Shown: in pieces, positions 23,735 to 31,972 of the stretch | Numbering within the stretch: the stretch's first letter is position 1 | Layout: every line of letters starts with the position of its first letter | NCBI GenBank assembly: GCA_963697805.1 | Contig: CAVOPB010000002.1 | Location: 930,001-994,000 of the forward strand | Length of the DNA stretch: 64,000 nucleotides | From: VRUE01 sp963697805 | GTDB taxonomy: Bacteria; Actinomycetota; Thermoleophilia; Solirubrobacterales; 70-9 | Direction: 5' to 3' | The notes under the pieces: generated by a model | Told to the model about the DNA's origin: nothing | Seen by the model: only the letters and a program-made list of their open reading frames with translations | The model's database searches: none | Program-made: the position numbers and the translations under genes

Positions 23735-23740
23735 TAGACT
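23735..23740 (+). promoter_or_regulatory. Leaderless -10 box of the nitronate-monooxygenase-like gene
   Basis: TAGACT ends six bases before GTG 23747, with no ribosome-binding site between. The 40-base divergent gap must also serve the minus-strand beta-helix gene. Confidence 0.45.
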
Positions 23741-23746
23741 GCGCCT

Positions 23747-24706
23747 GTGCCCCTACTCGAACGTCTCGGAGTCGAATCGCCGGTCGTCCAGGCGGGCATG
23801 GGCGGCGGCATCAGCCGCCACGAGCTGGCAGCCGCGGTCTCGGAGGCCGGCGGGCTGGGGACGATCGCCGTCACCGGCGCCGACGCGATCCGCGCCGAGC
23901 TGGCGGCGGCCCGGGCGCTGACCGCACGGCCGGTCGCGGTCAACGTCCTGCTCCCCCTCTCTCGCCGCTCCTGGTTCGAGGCGGCCACAGGCGCCGATGT
24001 CGTCGTCACCTTCTGGGGGCGGCCACGCCGCCTGGTCCCGGGCGTCTGGCTCCACCAGTGCGGCTCGGTGGAGGAGGCTCAGGCCGCCCACGCCGAGGGC
24101 GCCGACGCCGTGATCGTCCAGGGGGTGGAGGCCGGCGGCCACGTTCGCGGAACGCTGCCCGCCCTCGAGCTCCTCGGCCGGGTGAGGGCGGCGTTGCCGG
24201 CGGACTATCCGCTGCTGCTCGCGGGCGGGATCGGCGATCGAGCCGATGTGGAACGGGCGCTGGACGCCGGGGCGGAGGCCGCGGTCGCGGGCACCCGCTT
24301 CCTCCTCTCCGCGGAGAGCCGTGCGCATCGCGGCTATCGTGAGCGCCTGCTGGCGGCGGACAGGACCATCCTCACCGAGCTATTCGGCGCCGGCTGGCCG
24401 GCGCCACACCGGGTGGTGGCGAACGCGGCGACGGCGCGGTGGCTCGAGAGCGACCCGCGCGGGCCGCTGCTGAACAGAACGATCAACCGGCTGTCGGCAA
24501 CGGGCGCGCGCTACGTGCCCGAGGCCATCGTCGGACGGATGGCGCGGGCCCAGCGGCCGGGGAGCAGGCTGCTCTCGCCGGTGGCGCCGACCGATGACGG
24601 TCCCGAGAACCTGCTCGACGCGGGGGCGCTCTACGCGGGCGAGACGGTGGCGAGGATCGCCGACGTCAGGCCGGCGGCCGAGCTGGTCCGGGAGCTTTCG
24701 CCCTGA
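23747..24706 (+). CDS. Nitronate monooxygenase / FabK-like flavoprotein
   Basis: 319 residues, FMN-dependent TIM barrel. Landmarks: PVVQAGMGGGISRHELAAAV at the N-terminus, the catalytic-His block VQGVEAGGHVRG, LLAGGIGDRADVERAL and EAAVAGTRFLLSAES. The family includes nitronate monooxygenases, which detoxify propionate-3-nitronate, and enoyl-ACP reductase II. The GGH block favours the former. The stop shares one base with the next start (TGATG), so the two genes are coupled, although their functions do not obviously connect. Confidence 0.88.
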   Translation: MPLLERLGVESPVVQAGMGGGISRHELAAAVSEAGGLGTIAVTGADAIRAELAAARALTARPVAVNVLLPLSRRSWFEAATGADVVVTFWGRPRRLVPGVWLHQCGSVEEAQAAHAEGADAVIVQGVEAGGHVRGTLPALELLGRVRAALPADYPLLLAGGIGDRADVERALDAGAEAAVAGTRFLLSAESRAHRGYRERLLAADRTILTELFGAGWPAPHRVVANAATARWLESDPRGPLLNRTINRLSATGARYVPEAIVGRMARAQRPGSRLLSPVAPTDDGPENLLDAGALYAGETVARIADVRPAAELVRELSP

Positions 24707-26781
24707 TGGGCCTCAGGGTCGTCTGGCGAGCCCTGTTGGTGCTGCTGCTTGACGCGGCAGCCCTGCTGCTCCTCGCCGCGGTGCTGCCGGGCTTCAGCGT
24801 CGACAACGCCTGGGCGGCGTTGGGCGCCGCGGCCGTGATCGGCGTCCTCAACGCCCTGGTCTGGCCTGTGCTCGCCCGGATCGCGCTGCCGCTCACGGTT
24901 CTCACCCTCGGCCTCGCGGCGCTGCTGCTCAACGGGATCCTCGTCACCTTCGCGATCAATCTGATCCCCGGGGCGCACGTCGACGGCGTCCTCGACGGGA
25001 TCGTGATCACGATCGGCATCAGCTCCCTGACCGCCGTCTTCTACTGGCTGCTCTCGATCGACGAGGATGAGACCTGGTACCGGAACGTCGTCGGCCGGCA
25101 GGCGCGGCGCCGGCGCGAATCGATCGACACCGAGGTGCCCGGGCTCGTGTTCCTCGAGATCGACGGCCTCGCCCACGACGTCCTGCGCCGGGCGGTGATC
25201 GACGGCAGCGCCCCCCAGATCGGGCGCTGGCTGCGCAGCGGCTCGCATCGGTTGGAGCGCTGGGAGACCGACTGGTCCTCCCAGACCGGTGCCTGTCAGG
25301 CCGGCCTCCTGCACGGCAACAACGACGACATGCCCGCCTTCCGCTGGTGGGAGAAGGACCGCGACACAGCGATCGTCACCAATCACCCACGCGATGCCGA
25401 GGAGCTCGAGCGGCGCCACTCCGACGGGCGGGGCCTGTTGCACGCCGACGGCGCCAGCCGCGCCAACATCCTCTCCGGGGACGCACCGCACTCGATGCTG
25501 ACGATGAGCACGGCCCTGACCCGCCGCCGGCCGATCGGGCGCGACTACGCCGCCTACTTCGCCCGCCCCTACGCGGTTGCCCGCACCTTCGCCCTCGCGA
25601 TCGCCGAGATCGGGCGCGAGCGCCGGGCCGCGCGCAGCCAGGTGCGCGACGACGTCCGCCCGCGGATCGAGCGGCCGCGCTCCTACGCGCTGGTCAGGGC
25701 CTGGGCCACGGTCATCCAGAGGGACCTCCAGGTCGCGACCGTGGTCAGCGACATCCTCGCCGGCCGGCCCGTCATCTACACGACGTTCCTCGCCTACGAC
25801 GAGGTCGCCCACCACTCGGGGATCGAACGCCACGACGCCCTCGCCGTCCTCCGCGACCTCGACCGCCAGATCGCGAGGATCGAGGCGGCGGCCCGCGATG
25901 CCACCCGCCCATACCGACTCGTCGTTCTCTCCGACCACGGCCAGTCGCAGGGTGAAACCTTCCTCGACCGCTACGGCGAAACGCTCGAGGACATGGTGCG
26001 GGCCGCGTGCGATGCCGAGAGCATGATCGCGGTGACCGAGGGAGGCGACGACGCGCTCGCCTATCTCAGCGCCGGGCTCACCGAGATGGCCCGCGACGAC
26101 ACCGCGGCCGCCGGGGCGGTCCGGACCGCGACCCGCGGCCGGCTCGCGGACGGCGCCGTCGCGCTCGACTCCGACGCCCGCGAGGACATCGAGGAAGCCC
26201 ACGGCGACGAGATCCCGGAGCTCTCGGTCATGGCATCGGGGTGCCTGGGGCTGATCAGCTTCCCGCGGATCCCCGGGCGGGTGACCCTCGAGCAGCTCGA
26301 GGCCCTGCACCCGAGGCTGCTGCCCGCTCTCCGCGATCACCCGGGGATCGGGTTCGTCCTCGTCCGCTCGGAGCGCCGCGGCGCGATCGCGATCGGCGCC
26401 GAGGGGATCAACTTCCTCGATGAGAACGAGATCGAGGGTGAGGACCCGCTGGCGCCGTTCGGCCCCAACGCGGCCGCTCACGTGCGCCGCACCGACGGCT
26501 TCCCGCACTGCCCCGACCTCGTCCTCAACAGCACCTACTGGGAGGACTTCGAGGAGGTCGCGGCGTTCGAGGAGCTGGTCGGCTCGCACGGGGGCATGGG
26601 GGGGACCCAGAGCCATCCGCTGGTCCTGCACCCGGCTGACCTTCCCTGGCCCGAGGGCGAAGTGGTGGGGGCCGAAGCGGTCCACCGGATCTTCCGCTCC
26701 TGGCTCGCGGGCCTCGGGCAGGAGGCCTACGCCGACAGCGAGGTCGCCTCGCCGGGGGAGAGCACCCGGACCTCGACCTGA
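24706..26781 (+). CDS. Holin-like membrane domain fused to a phosphodiesterase/alkaline-phosphatase domain
   Basis: 691 residues. Residues 1-115 hold four hydrophobic spans resembling the phage-holin family IV/YvlD membrane domain (GVLNALVWPVLARIALPLTV). From about 145 a type-I phosphodiesterase/nucleotide pyrophosphatase fold begins: LVFLEIDGLAHDVL gives the first metal Asp, SQTGACQAGLLHGNN the nucleophile Thr, then TTFLAYDEVAHHSG, VVLSDHGQSQG and SHGGMGGTQSHP supply further metal ligands. Orientation is unclear; if the catalytic part is cytoplasmic it could act on lipid headgroups. The end overlaps the convergent hydrolase gene by 55 bases. Confidence 0.82.
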   Translation: MGLRVVWRALLVLLLDAAALLLLAAVLPGFSVDNAWAALGAAAVIGVLNALVWPVLARIALPLTVLTLGLAALLLNGILVTFAINLIPGAHVDGVLDGIVITIGISSLTAVFYWLLSIDEDETWYRNVVGRQARRRRESIDTEVPGLVFLEIDGLAHDVLRRAVIDGSAPQIGRWLRSGSHRLERWETDWSSQTGACQAGLLHGNNDDMPAFRWWEKDRDTAIVTNHPRDAEELERRHSDGRGLLHADGASRANILSGDAPHSMLTMSTALTRRRPIGRDYAAYFARPYAVARTFALAIAEIGRERRAARSQVRDDVRPRIERPRSYALVRAWATVIQRDLQVATVVSDILAGRPVIYTTFLAYDEVAHHSGIERHDALAVLRDLDRQIARIEAAARDATRPYRLVVLSDHGQSQGETFLDRYGETLEDMVRAACDAESMIAVTEGGDDALAYLSAGLTEMARDDTAAAGAVRTATRGRLADGAVALDSDAREDIEEAHGDEIPELSVMASGCLGLISFPRIPGRVTLEQLEALHPRLLPALRDHPGIGFVLVRSERRGAIAIGAEGINFLDENEIEGEDPLAPFGPNAAAHVRRTDGFPHCPDLVLNSTYWEDFEEVAAFEELVGSHGGMGGTQSHPLVLHPADLPWPEGEVVGAEAVHRIFRSWLAGLGQEAYADSEVASPGESTRTST

Positions 26782-27497
26782 GGGGCGAGCTCGGCGCAGC
26801 GGCGTTCGAACTCGCGCGGCGGCGCGATCAGATGACGCCGGCCGACCCGCGAGAGGCCGATCGGGAAGAGCGTCCCCCAGTGGATCGGGACCGCGATCCG
26901 CGGCTCCAGGATCTCCGCCGCCCGAGCGGCGCGCTCCGGGTCGAGGTGGCCCGGCCCGAGGGTCGGGCCCCAGCCCCAGACCGGCAGCAGGGCGAGGTCG
27001 AGCCCACCTCCGAGCTCCGCCATCCCGTCGAAGAGGTCGGTGTCGCCGGCGAAGTAGGCGCTGGACGTTCCCGAGACCACGAACCCGATCGCGTCGGAGT
27101 CCTCGGAGCGGAGCCTTCGCCCGCCTCCGTGCTCGGCCTCGACCGCCGTCACCTCGACCCCGCCGATCGTCTCCGAGCGCCCCGGCGCCAGCTCGGTGAC
27201 CATCGGGAATCCCCGGCGCCCGAGGAAACGGGCGGCCCCCGGCGGGGCGAGGATCGGGGTCTCCGGCCCGAGGCGCTTCAGCGACGGCAGGTCGACGTGG
27301 TCGTGGTGCAGGTGGGAGATCAGGATCGCGTCGAGGTCGGCCGCCGACTCGCGGGCGGGGGCGGGGCCCTGGCGGCGCAGGTGGGCCAGCCTCGAGCGCA
27401 GCACCGGGTCGGTCAGGAACCGCGCGCCGTCGAGCTCGAGCAGCACCGTGGCGTGGCCGACGTAGGTGACGCGATCTGCCTCCGGATTGGTCCGCAC
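26727..27497 (-). CDS. Metallo-beta-lactamase-fold hydrolase (UlaG-like)
   Basis: 256 residues. It opens with YVGHATVLLELDGARFLTDP, the start of UlaG/NAPE-PLD-type proteins. The metal motif is SHLHHDHVD, followed by the Asp in AYFAGDTDLFDG and the His in VPIHWGTLFPI. NAPE-PLD-like enzymes hydrolyse phospholipid or phosphodiester substrates and UlaG hydrolyses a lactone; I cannot decide between them. GTG 27497 is the start. Its last 55 bases run antisense to the end of the membrane phosphodiesterase gene. Confidence 0.85.
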   Translation of the reverse strand: MRTNPEADRVTYVGHATVLLELDGARFLTDPVLRSRLAHLRRQGPAPARESAADLDAILISHLHHDHVDLPSLKRLGPETPILAPPGAARFLGRRGFPMVTELAPGRSETIGGVEVTAVEAEHGGGRRLRSEDSDAIGFVVSGTSSAYFAGDTDLFDGMAELGGGLDLALLPVWGWGPTLGPGHLDPERAARAAEILEPRIAVPIHWGTLFPIGLSRVGRRHLIAPPREFERRCAELAPQVEVRVLSPGEATSLSA

Positions 27498-27516
27498 CGA
27501 TGCATATCTTCACCGC

Positions 27517-28671
27517 ATGAAGCATCGGATGGGCCAGGAGGACCCCGACATTGCGGTCCAGCCGGGCGAGATCAGCGGCCTGTTCCAGGCGCCGCAGTGG
27601 CTGCGGAACCTCGGGATCGCCTGCTGGCTGCTGTTCGGTGTCGCGGCCGCGCTGGTCGGGGTCGTCTGGCTGCTGGCGCTGACCCAGACGATCGTCCTGC
27701 CGTTGATCACGGCGGGGATCATCGCCGCCGTCTTCGGGCCCGCCGTCGACCTTCTCGCCCGCCACCGGGTCCCGCGCGCCGTCGGCACCGTGATCGTCTT
27801 CCTCGCGATCGCGGGGATCGCCGCGTTCGCCGGCTTTCTGGTCCTGAAGGGCATCAGCACCGAGGCCGAGTCGCTGCGGTCCAATCTCGCCGGGGCCTCC
27901 GACAAGATCGAAGGCTGGGCGAAGGACCTCGGCGTCGGCGACGGCACCGCGACCGACGCCAAGGACCACGCCAGCGCTTCGGTCAGCAACGGCGTCCAGG
28001 CGATGCTGACCGGGCTCACCGCCGGATTCGACCGACTCGCCTCGCTCGCGGTCTTCCTCTCCTTCACGGCGCTGAGCCTGTTCTTCCTGCTCAAGGACTC
28101 GCCGACGATCGGCGGCTGGGTCGAGCGCCACGTCGGCCTGCCGGTGCCGCTGGCTCACGCGATGCTGGGGCGGGTCGCGAGCTCGCTGCGGGGCTACTTC
28201 CTCGGGGTCACGATCGTCGCCGCCTGGAGCGCTCTCATCGTCGGGATCGGCGCCCTGCTGCTGGGGGTGCCACTCGCCGGGACGATCGCGGTGGTCACCT
28301 TCCTCGGCGGCTACATCCCCTACATCGGCGCCTGGGTCGCGGGCGCCTTCGCGGTGCTGATCGCCCTCGGTGGCGCCGACCCCGAGACCGCGCTGGCGCT
28401 GGCGGTGGTGATCCTGCTCGCAAACGGGATCTTCCAGCAGCTGGTGCAGCCGGTCGCCTATGGGGCGGCGCTCGGGCTCCACCCGCTCGCGGTCCTGATC
28501 GTCACGATCGGGGCGGGCGCACTGTTCGGGACGATTGGGCTGATCCTCGGAGCGCCGCTAACCTCGGCCGTGGTGCGGATCTCCTCCGACATCGCAGCGG
28601 GGCGGGCCGAGGAGGCGGGGCCAGAGGGGGGCGCGGCGGTCGCGGGAGCGCACGACCCCACCCCCGCCTGA
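27517..28671 (+). CDS. AI-2E family (PerM/YdiK) transporter
   Basis: 384 residues from ATG 27517; an upstream GTG extension runs into the divergent promoter region. About seven or eight hydrophobic spans in the order of the AI-2E/UPF0118 family: two spans, an extracytoplasmic helix-rich loop (about 115-180), then LRGYFLGVTIVAAWSALIVG, GGYIPYIGAWVAGAF and the C-terminal PLAVLIVTIGAGALFGTIGLI. Despite the name, most members have unknown substrates. It stands alone, divergent from the metallo-hydrolase. Confidence 0.87.
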   Translation: MKHRMGQEDPDIAVQPGEISGLFQAPQWLRNLGIACWLLFGVAAALVGVVWLLALTQTIVLPLITAGIIAAVFGPAVDLLARHRVPRAVGTVIVFLAIAGIAAFAGFLVLKGISTEAESLRSNLAGASDKIEGWAKDLGVGDGTATDAKDHASASVSNGVQAMLTGLTAGFDRLASLAVFLSFTALSLFFLLKDSPTIGGWVERHVGLPVPLAHAMLGRVASSLRGYFLGVTIVAAWSALIVGIGALLLGVPLAGTIAVVTFLGGYIPYIGAWVAGAFAVLIALGGADPETALALAVVILLANGIFQQLVQPVAYGAALGLHPLAVLIVTIGAGALFGTIGLILGAPLTSAVVRISSDIAAGRAEEAGPEGGAAVAGAHDPTPA

Positions 28672-28682
28672 CCGTTGTCACA

Positions 28683-28688
28683 TAAATT
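28683..28688 (+). promoter_or_regulatory. Leaderless -10 box of the PAP2 gene
   Basis: TAAATT ends six bases before GTG 28695. Around it TCACAT occurs twice (28678-28683 and 28688-28693), and TCACATGTGA (28688-28697) is a perfect palindrome overlapping the start codon, so an operator is possible. Confidence 0.45.
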
Positions 28689-28694
28689 TCACAT

Positions 28695-29654
28695 GTGAGC
28701 ACGACAGAGTTCGCCGAGGTCGGCGTCGAGCGGGTAGGCGAGCTCGGCTTCCAGCATTGGGCGGCGGTCAGGCGCGCCGCGCTCTGCCTCTACGGCGCAG
28801 TGCTGGTCGCCTGGAGCGCCGCCTACGGGATCCCGGTCCAGCGCGAGCTGGTGATCGGCTGGGTCTGCGGCGCCCTCGCCTGCGTCTCGATCGGCCGCGA
28901 ACCGCGCCAGATCCTGCAGCTCGCGCTCGACTGGCTGCCGATCGTCGCGATCCTCTTCGCCTACGACCTCACCCGTGGGGCGGCGGACTCGTTCGGGATC
29001 GGCGCCCACGTTCACGCGATGATCGACTTCGACCGCTTCGTCTTCTTCGGGCAGACGCCGACCGAATGGCTCCAGGCGCGGATCCACGAGCCCGGCGTCG
29101 TCAGCGCCTGGGACGTCGGCTTCACCCTCGTCTACACCTCCTACTTCATCGTCCCGTTCGTCGTCGCCGGCGTCCTCTGGGCCCGTGACCGGCTCGCCTT
29201 CCTCGCATTCACGAAGCGGCTCGTGACCCTGACGCTGGCCGGCCTCGCGACCTACATCCTGTTTCCGGCGGCACCGCCGTGGATGGCCGCCGAAATGGGC
29301 CTGCTCGAAGGCGTCCACCGAACGACGGCGGAAGGCTGGCAGGTCCTCGGCGTCGGCACCGCGGGCGTCTTTTCCAAGGGCCAGGCCAGCGTCAACCTCG
29401 TCGCCGCCGTCCCCTCGCTGCACTCGGCGCTGACGGCGCTGGTCGCGATCTTCCTCTGGGGGCGGGTGCGGCCGGCGTTGCGGCCACTGCTGGCGCTCTA
29501 CCCGCTGGCCATGGGCCTGACCCTGATGGCGACCGGCGAGCACTACTTCTTCGACGTCCTCCTCGGCTGGATCTACGCCGGTGCGGTGATGGCGGCCTGG
29601 GGCTGGTGGGAAGCGCGCCGCGCTTACGCCAACTCGCCACCGTACTCGCGGTAG
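28695..29654 (+). CDS. PAP2-family membrane phosphatase / phosphotransferase
   Basis: 319 residues with six or more hydrophobic spans. The PAP2 C2 and C3 motifs are AVPSLHSALT and GEHYFFDVLLGW, giving catalytic His residues. The arrangement is that of the Aur1/inositol-phosphorylceramide-synthase-like branch (DUF5933/PAP2_3), not of small soluble PAP2 phosphatases. It probably acts on lipid phosphates or transfers phosphoinositol at the outer membrane face. It starts with GTG from a probable leaderless transcript. Confidence 0.85.
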   Translation: MSTTEFAEVGVERVGELGFQHWAAVRRAALCLYGAVLVAWSAAYGIPVQRELVIGWVCGALACVSIGREPRQILQLALDWLPIVAILFAYDLTRGAADSFGIGAHVHAMIDFDRFVFFGQTPTEWLQARIHEPGVVSAWDVGFTLVYTSYFIVPFVVAGVLWARDRLAFLAFTKRLVTLTLAGLATYILFPAAPPWMAAEMGLLEGVHRTTAEGWQVLGVGTAGVFSKGQASVNLVAAVPSLHSALTALVAIFLWGRVRPALRPLLALYPLAMGLTLMATGEHYFFDVLLGWIYAGAVMAAWGWWEARRAYANSPPYSR

Positions 29655-29892
29655 GGATACCACTATCGCTTTGCGCCGGTCGCTGTGCTTGGTGCCAAAG
29701 GCTCCAGACCGCGCCAGCTCGCCGTCGCCGCACCTTCCGGGCCTTGCCGAGCCGAAACCTGGGGCAATTCCCGGATGTTCGCCTCGCAAAGCGACCAGCC
29801 TTCCTTCAACCTCGCGCTCGCCCCAGGGCGCGAACTTGGCTGGTACAAATTGACCTGGCCAGACCTGCGAAACAGATGGGGCACTGCCGCCG
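29655..29892. other. 238-base stretch with no supported gene
   Basis: GC content and codon rhythm differ from flanking genes, and the short open frames on both strands look like no known protein. GGATACCAC at 29655-29663 recurs at 30345-30353 near the aldehyde-dehydrogenase remnant. TTGACC (29849-29854) could be a -35 for the small gene at 29893 but no -10 is clear. Confidence 0.5.
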
Positions 29893-30081
29893 ATGACCGA
29901 TGAAAGCTTCACAAGAGCGCCCAGCAAGGTTGTCGCCCTCGTCCTGATGTTCGTTGCTGCGCTCTCCGCCTATATAGCGATGCGCTTCATCCGCGCAGGC
30001 AAAGGCGAGGAACGTCAGGATCGGGTCATGGCGAGGCTCGACTCGATCGAAGCGCGACTAGAGCATCTGGAACGCGGGTAG
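29893..30081 (+). CDS. Small single-span membrane protein with a coiled-coil tail
   Basis: 62 residues, no family recognised. Residues 13-33 form one hydrophobic span (VVALVLMFVAALSAYIAMRF) and residues 36-62 are charged and helical with a heptad-like pattern (DRVMARLDSIEARLEHLERG). This layout is common in small regulatory or accessory membrane proteins and appears intact. The flanking DNA is gene-poor and of lower GC, so the gene may have arrived by transfer. There is no clear ribosome-binding site. Confidence 0.5.
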   Translation: MTDESFTRAPSKVVALVLMFVAALSAYIAMRFIRAGKGEERQDRVMARLDSIEARLEHLERG

Positions 30082-30344
30082 TGTCTGAACGTGGCTGGGC
30101 TGGACGGTGTCATAGAGGCAGGGCCAAGGACCGGGCGCGACTTAGCGGCGCGGCGCGTGTTCTCCTGAGGCTGGGCGGTGGCTCAAGAGCTGGGGAGCGC
30201 AAGGATGCACCGTCGGTCCTTGACGTAGGCCATTCGCCCGGCGTTAGCAAGCCTGGCTCTTCATCCCGGTCCTAGAACCGCTCCGGCCTGCATAGAGGAG
30301 GCTTTGTGCCGTCGCCGGTCGCCTCAACTACTGCGTTGAGCGTA
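30082..30344. other. 263-base stretch with no supported gene
   Basis: Only low-quality open frames with Arg/Ser-rich translations are present. AGAGGAGG (30294-30301) followed by GTG at 30306 looks like a ribosome-binding site plus start, but the frame downstream is antisense to the aldehyde-dehydrogenase remnant and shows no protein family. Confidence 0.4.
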
Positions 30345-30560
30345 TGGATACCACCATTCCTTGCGCTCGATCCGTGCCCACCCGGGCCATGCCTCCCGGG
30401 TCGCCGCCACCGCGGCGTCGACCTGCTCGGCGGAGGCGAACCGCATATCGACGATCGAGTCGGTCGTGAACGGGTTCTCGATCGGGGCCGTCGCCCCCTC
30501 GCCGTCGACCGGCGCGCCGCCGATCAGCAGCTTCGTCGGATGTGAGACCTCGGCGGGCAT
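30345..30560 (-). pseudogene. 5' remnant of an aldehyde dehydrogenase gene
   Basis: From ATG 30560 the protein reads as a normal N-terminus of an NAD-dependent aldehyde dehydrogenase: KLLIGGAPVDGEG, then ENPFTTDSIVDMRFASAEQV and DAAVAATREAWPGWARI. Homology stops after about 62 residues. The frame ends in an unrelated ERKEWWYPYAQRSS before a stop. The catalytic domain, with its Cys and Glu, is absent from the window. The break falls near 30360-30375 and marks the edge of a deletion or replacement. Confidence 0.75.
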
Positions 30561-30603
30561 CGGCAGGGGTCAGGCTAAACCCTGCCGTGGCCCACCGATT
30601 CCG

Positions 30604-31455
30604 CTAGTGGCTGTTCTCCTGCGCGTCGGCGCCCGGAGTGGGCGCGCCGCGCTTGGCGAGCTCGCAGCTCTGGTTGACCTTGTCCGCGTCGTCGGCGTAG
30701 ACGACGTCCTTGCCGGGCCCGCAGAGGACCTGGTCCTCCTCGCCGTCGCGGACGCGGACCACGTCGTTGCCGCGGCCGGCCTTGACGGTGTCGCCACCCG
30801 GGAGCTGGACGTCGATCGCGGCGAGGGCGCTGATGTGGTCGTTGCCCGGTCCGCCGAAGAGGACGTCGGCTCCAGGGCCGCCCCAGAGGAAGTCGTTGTC
30901 GGCGGCGCCGCGGAGGTTGTCGTCACCTTCGCCGCCCCAAATCTTGTCATCGCCTTCCTGGCCGAGAAGGGTGTCGTTGCCAGCCTGGCCCATCAGCCCG
31001 TCGCCGTTGACGCCGGCGGCCAGCACGTCATTGCCTTCGCCGCCGCTGAGGCCGTCGAAGCCGATCCCGGTTTCGAGCTGGTCGTCGCCGGCGCCGCCGT
31101 CGACCGTGTTGTTGCCGTCGCCGGCGTTGACCACGTCGTTGCCATCGCCGCCGCTGACGGTGTCATCGCCCCCCGCGGCCGAGATCGAGTCGTTGTCCGC
31201 GCCGCCTTCGACGGTGTTGTTGCCGTCACCGGCGTCGACCCTGTCGTTGCCGGTCCCGGCGTTGACGGTGTCGTCACCGCTCAGTGCATTGACCGTGTCG
31301 CCGCCGCCCTTGGCTTCGATGTTGTCGTTGCCGGGCGTGCCGGTCAGCGTCTCGACCGTGTCGTCGCCGATGATCGTCGCCGCATGGGCGACCGTTGCGC
31401 CGGCCGCAAGCAGAAGCACCGCCGCCAGCACCGCCGTGATCCGCTTGACGCTCAT
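30604..31455 (-). CDS. Secreted hemolysin-type calcium-binding repeat protein
   Basis: 283 residues from ATG 31455, with a good GGGAGGA ribosome-binding site. A Sec signal (residues 1-23, ITAVLAAVLLLAAGATVAHA) is followed by about 20 degenerate nonapeptide repeats of the RTX type (GGxGxDxhx), such as GGDGNDVVNAGDGNNTVDGG, forming a calcium-loaded parallel beta-roll. It ends with a short Cys-containing tail. No enzymatic domain is present. It is Sec-secreted, so it is a structural or surface protein, not a type I secreted toxin. Confidence 0.85.
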   Translation of the reverse strand: MSVKRITAVLAAVLLLAAGATVAHAATIIGDDTVETLTGTPGNDNIEAKGGGDTVNALSGDDTVNAGTGNDRVDAGDGNNTVEGGADNDSISAAGGDDTVSGGDGNDVVNAGDGNNTVDGGAGDDQLETGIGFDGLSGGEGNDVLAAGVNGDGLMGQAGNDTLLGQEGDDKIWGGEGDDNLRGAADNDFLWGGPGADVLFGGPGNDHISALAAIDVQLPGGDTVKAGRGNDVVRVRDGEEDQVLCGPGKDVVYADDADKVNQSCELAKRGAPTPGADAQENSH

Positions 31456-31569
31456 GGTCCTCCCTGGTGATGAGTCGAGGTGAGTAGGCAATTCGCCAAA
31501 AGAAGGCCAGGTTTATACCTAAAACTTCTTAGTCGGTCCAACTCCCTCGACCTTCCTGCAAGCGTTCTG

Positions 31570-31953
31570 TCAGGCCGATGCAGGTCGCCGCGAGCGGGAG
31601 ATCGCGCCGCCGATCGCCCCGAGGGCCGCCCCGATCAGGGCGTCGATCACGATCAGAAACGGCGGGAAGTCCCCGAGCGAGACCTCTGCGTCGGTGCCGG
31701 TGATCGCGTGGGCGATCAGGATCCCGAGCCCGAACAGGGCGCCGCCGATGCAGACGCGTTTGGCGCCGCCGGCCGGGTCCGGGTGCTCGGTTCCGGCGAG
31801 AACCCCTCCGATCGCGGCGAGCGCCGCCAGCACCCAGTAGACGCCGGCGGAGATCCCGAGGAACACCCCGGCGAGCGCGCCGAACAGAAACGGGACGACG
31901 ACCGCGAGAACGATCTGTGCTCGTTGGGTGCGCTCGCTGAATGGCGGTGGCAT
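31570..31953 (-). CDS. Small four-span membrane protein
   Basis: 127 residues from ATG 31953; upstream in-frame sequence is antisense to the GNAT gene. Four hydrophobic segments: VLAVVVPFLFGALAGVFLG, VYWVLAALAAIGGVLAG, IGGALFGLGILIAHAI and FLIVIDALIGAALGAIGGAI. No family recognised. Gly-rich spans and a short RSRRPASA tail are the only other features. It is divergent from the GNAT gene with a 19-base gap. Confidence 0.6.
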   Translation of the reverse strand: MPPPFSERTQRAQIVLAVVVPFLFGALAGVFLGISAGVYWVLAALAAIGGVLAGTEHPDPAGGAKRVCIGGALFGLGILIAHAITGTDAEVSLGDFPPFLIVIDALIGAALGAIGGAISRSRRPASA

Positions 31954-31959
31954 CGCGGC

Positions 31960-31965
31960 TAGTGT
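31960..31965 (+). promoter_or_regulatory. Leaderless -10 box of the SSAT-like gene
   Basis: TAGTGT ends seven bases before ATG 31973, with no Shine-Dalgarno sequence. The earlier in-frame GTG at 31928 is therefore not used. Confidence 0.45.
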
Positions 31966-31972
31966 CCCATCG

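Noticed and set aside
24631..28482. A 1283-codon minus-strand open frame
   Set aside because: It runs antisense to three well-supported genes. Its composition (Arg, Asp, Gly, Pro, Ala) is that of a GC-rich shadow frame.
30082..30275. A 64-codon frame overlapping the end of the small membrane gene
   Set aside because: The translation is Arg/Ser-rich without domain features. The TAG/GTG contact alone is not sufficient.
30604..31455. RTX toxin secreted by a type I system
   Set aside because: It has an N-terminal Sec signal, no toxin domain and no adjacent ABC/membrane-fusion exporter. Only the calcium-binding repeat is shared.
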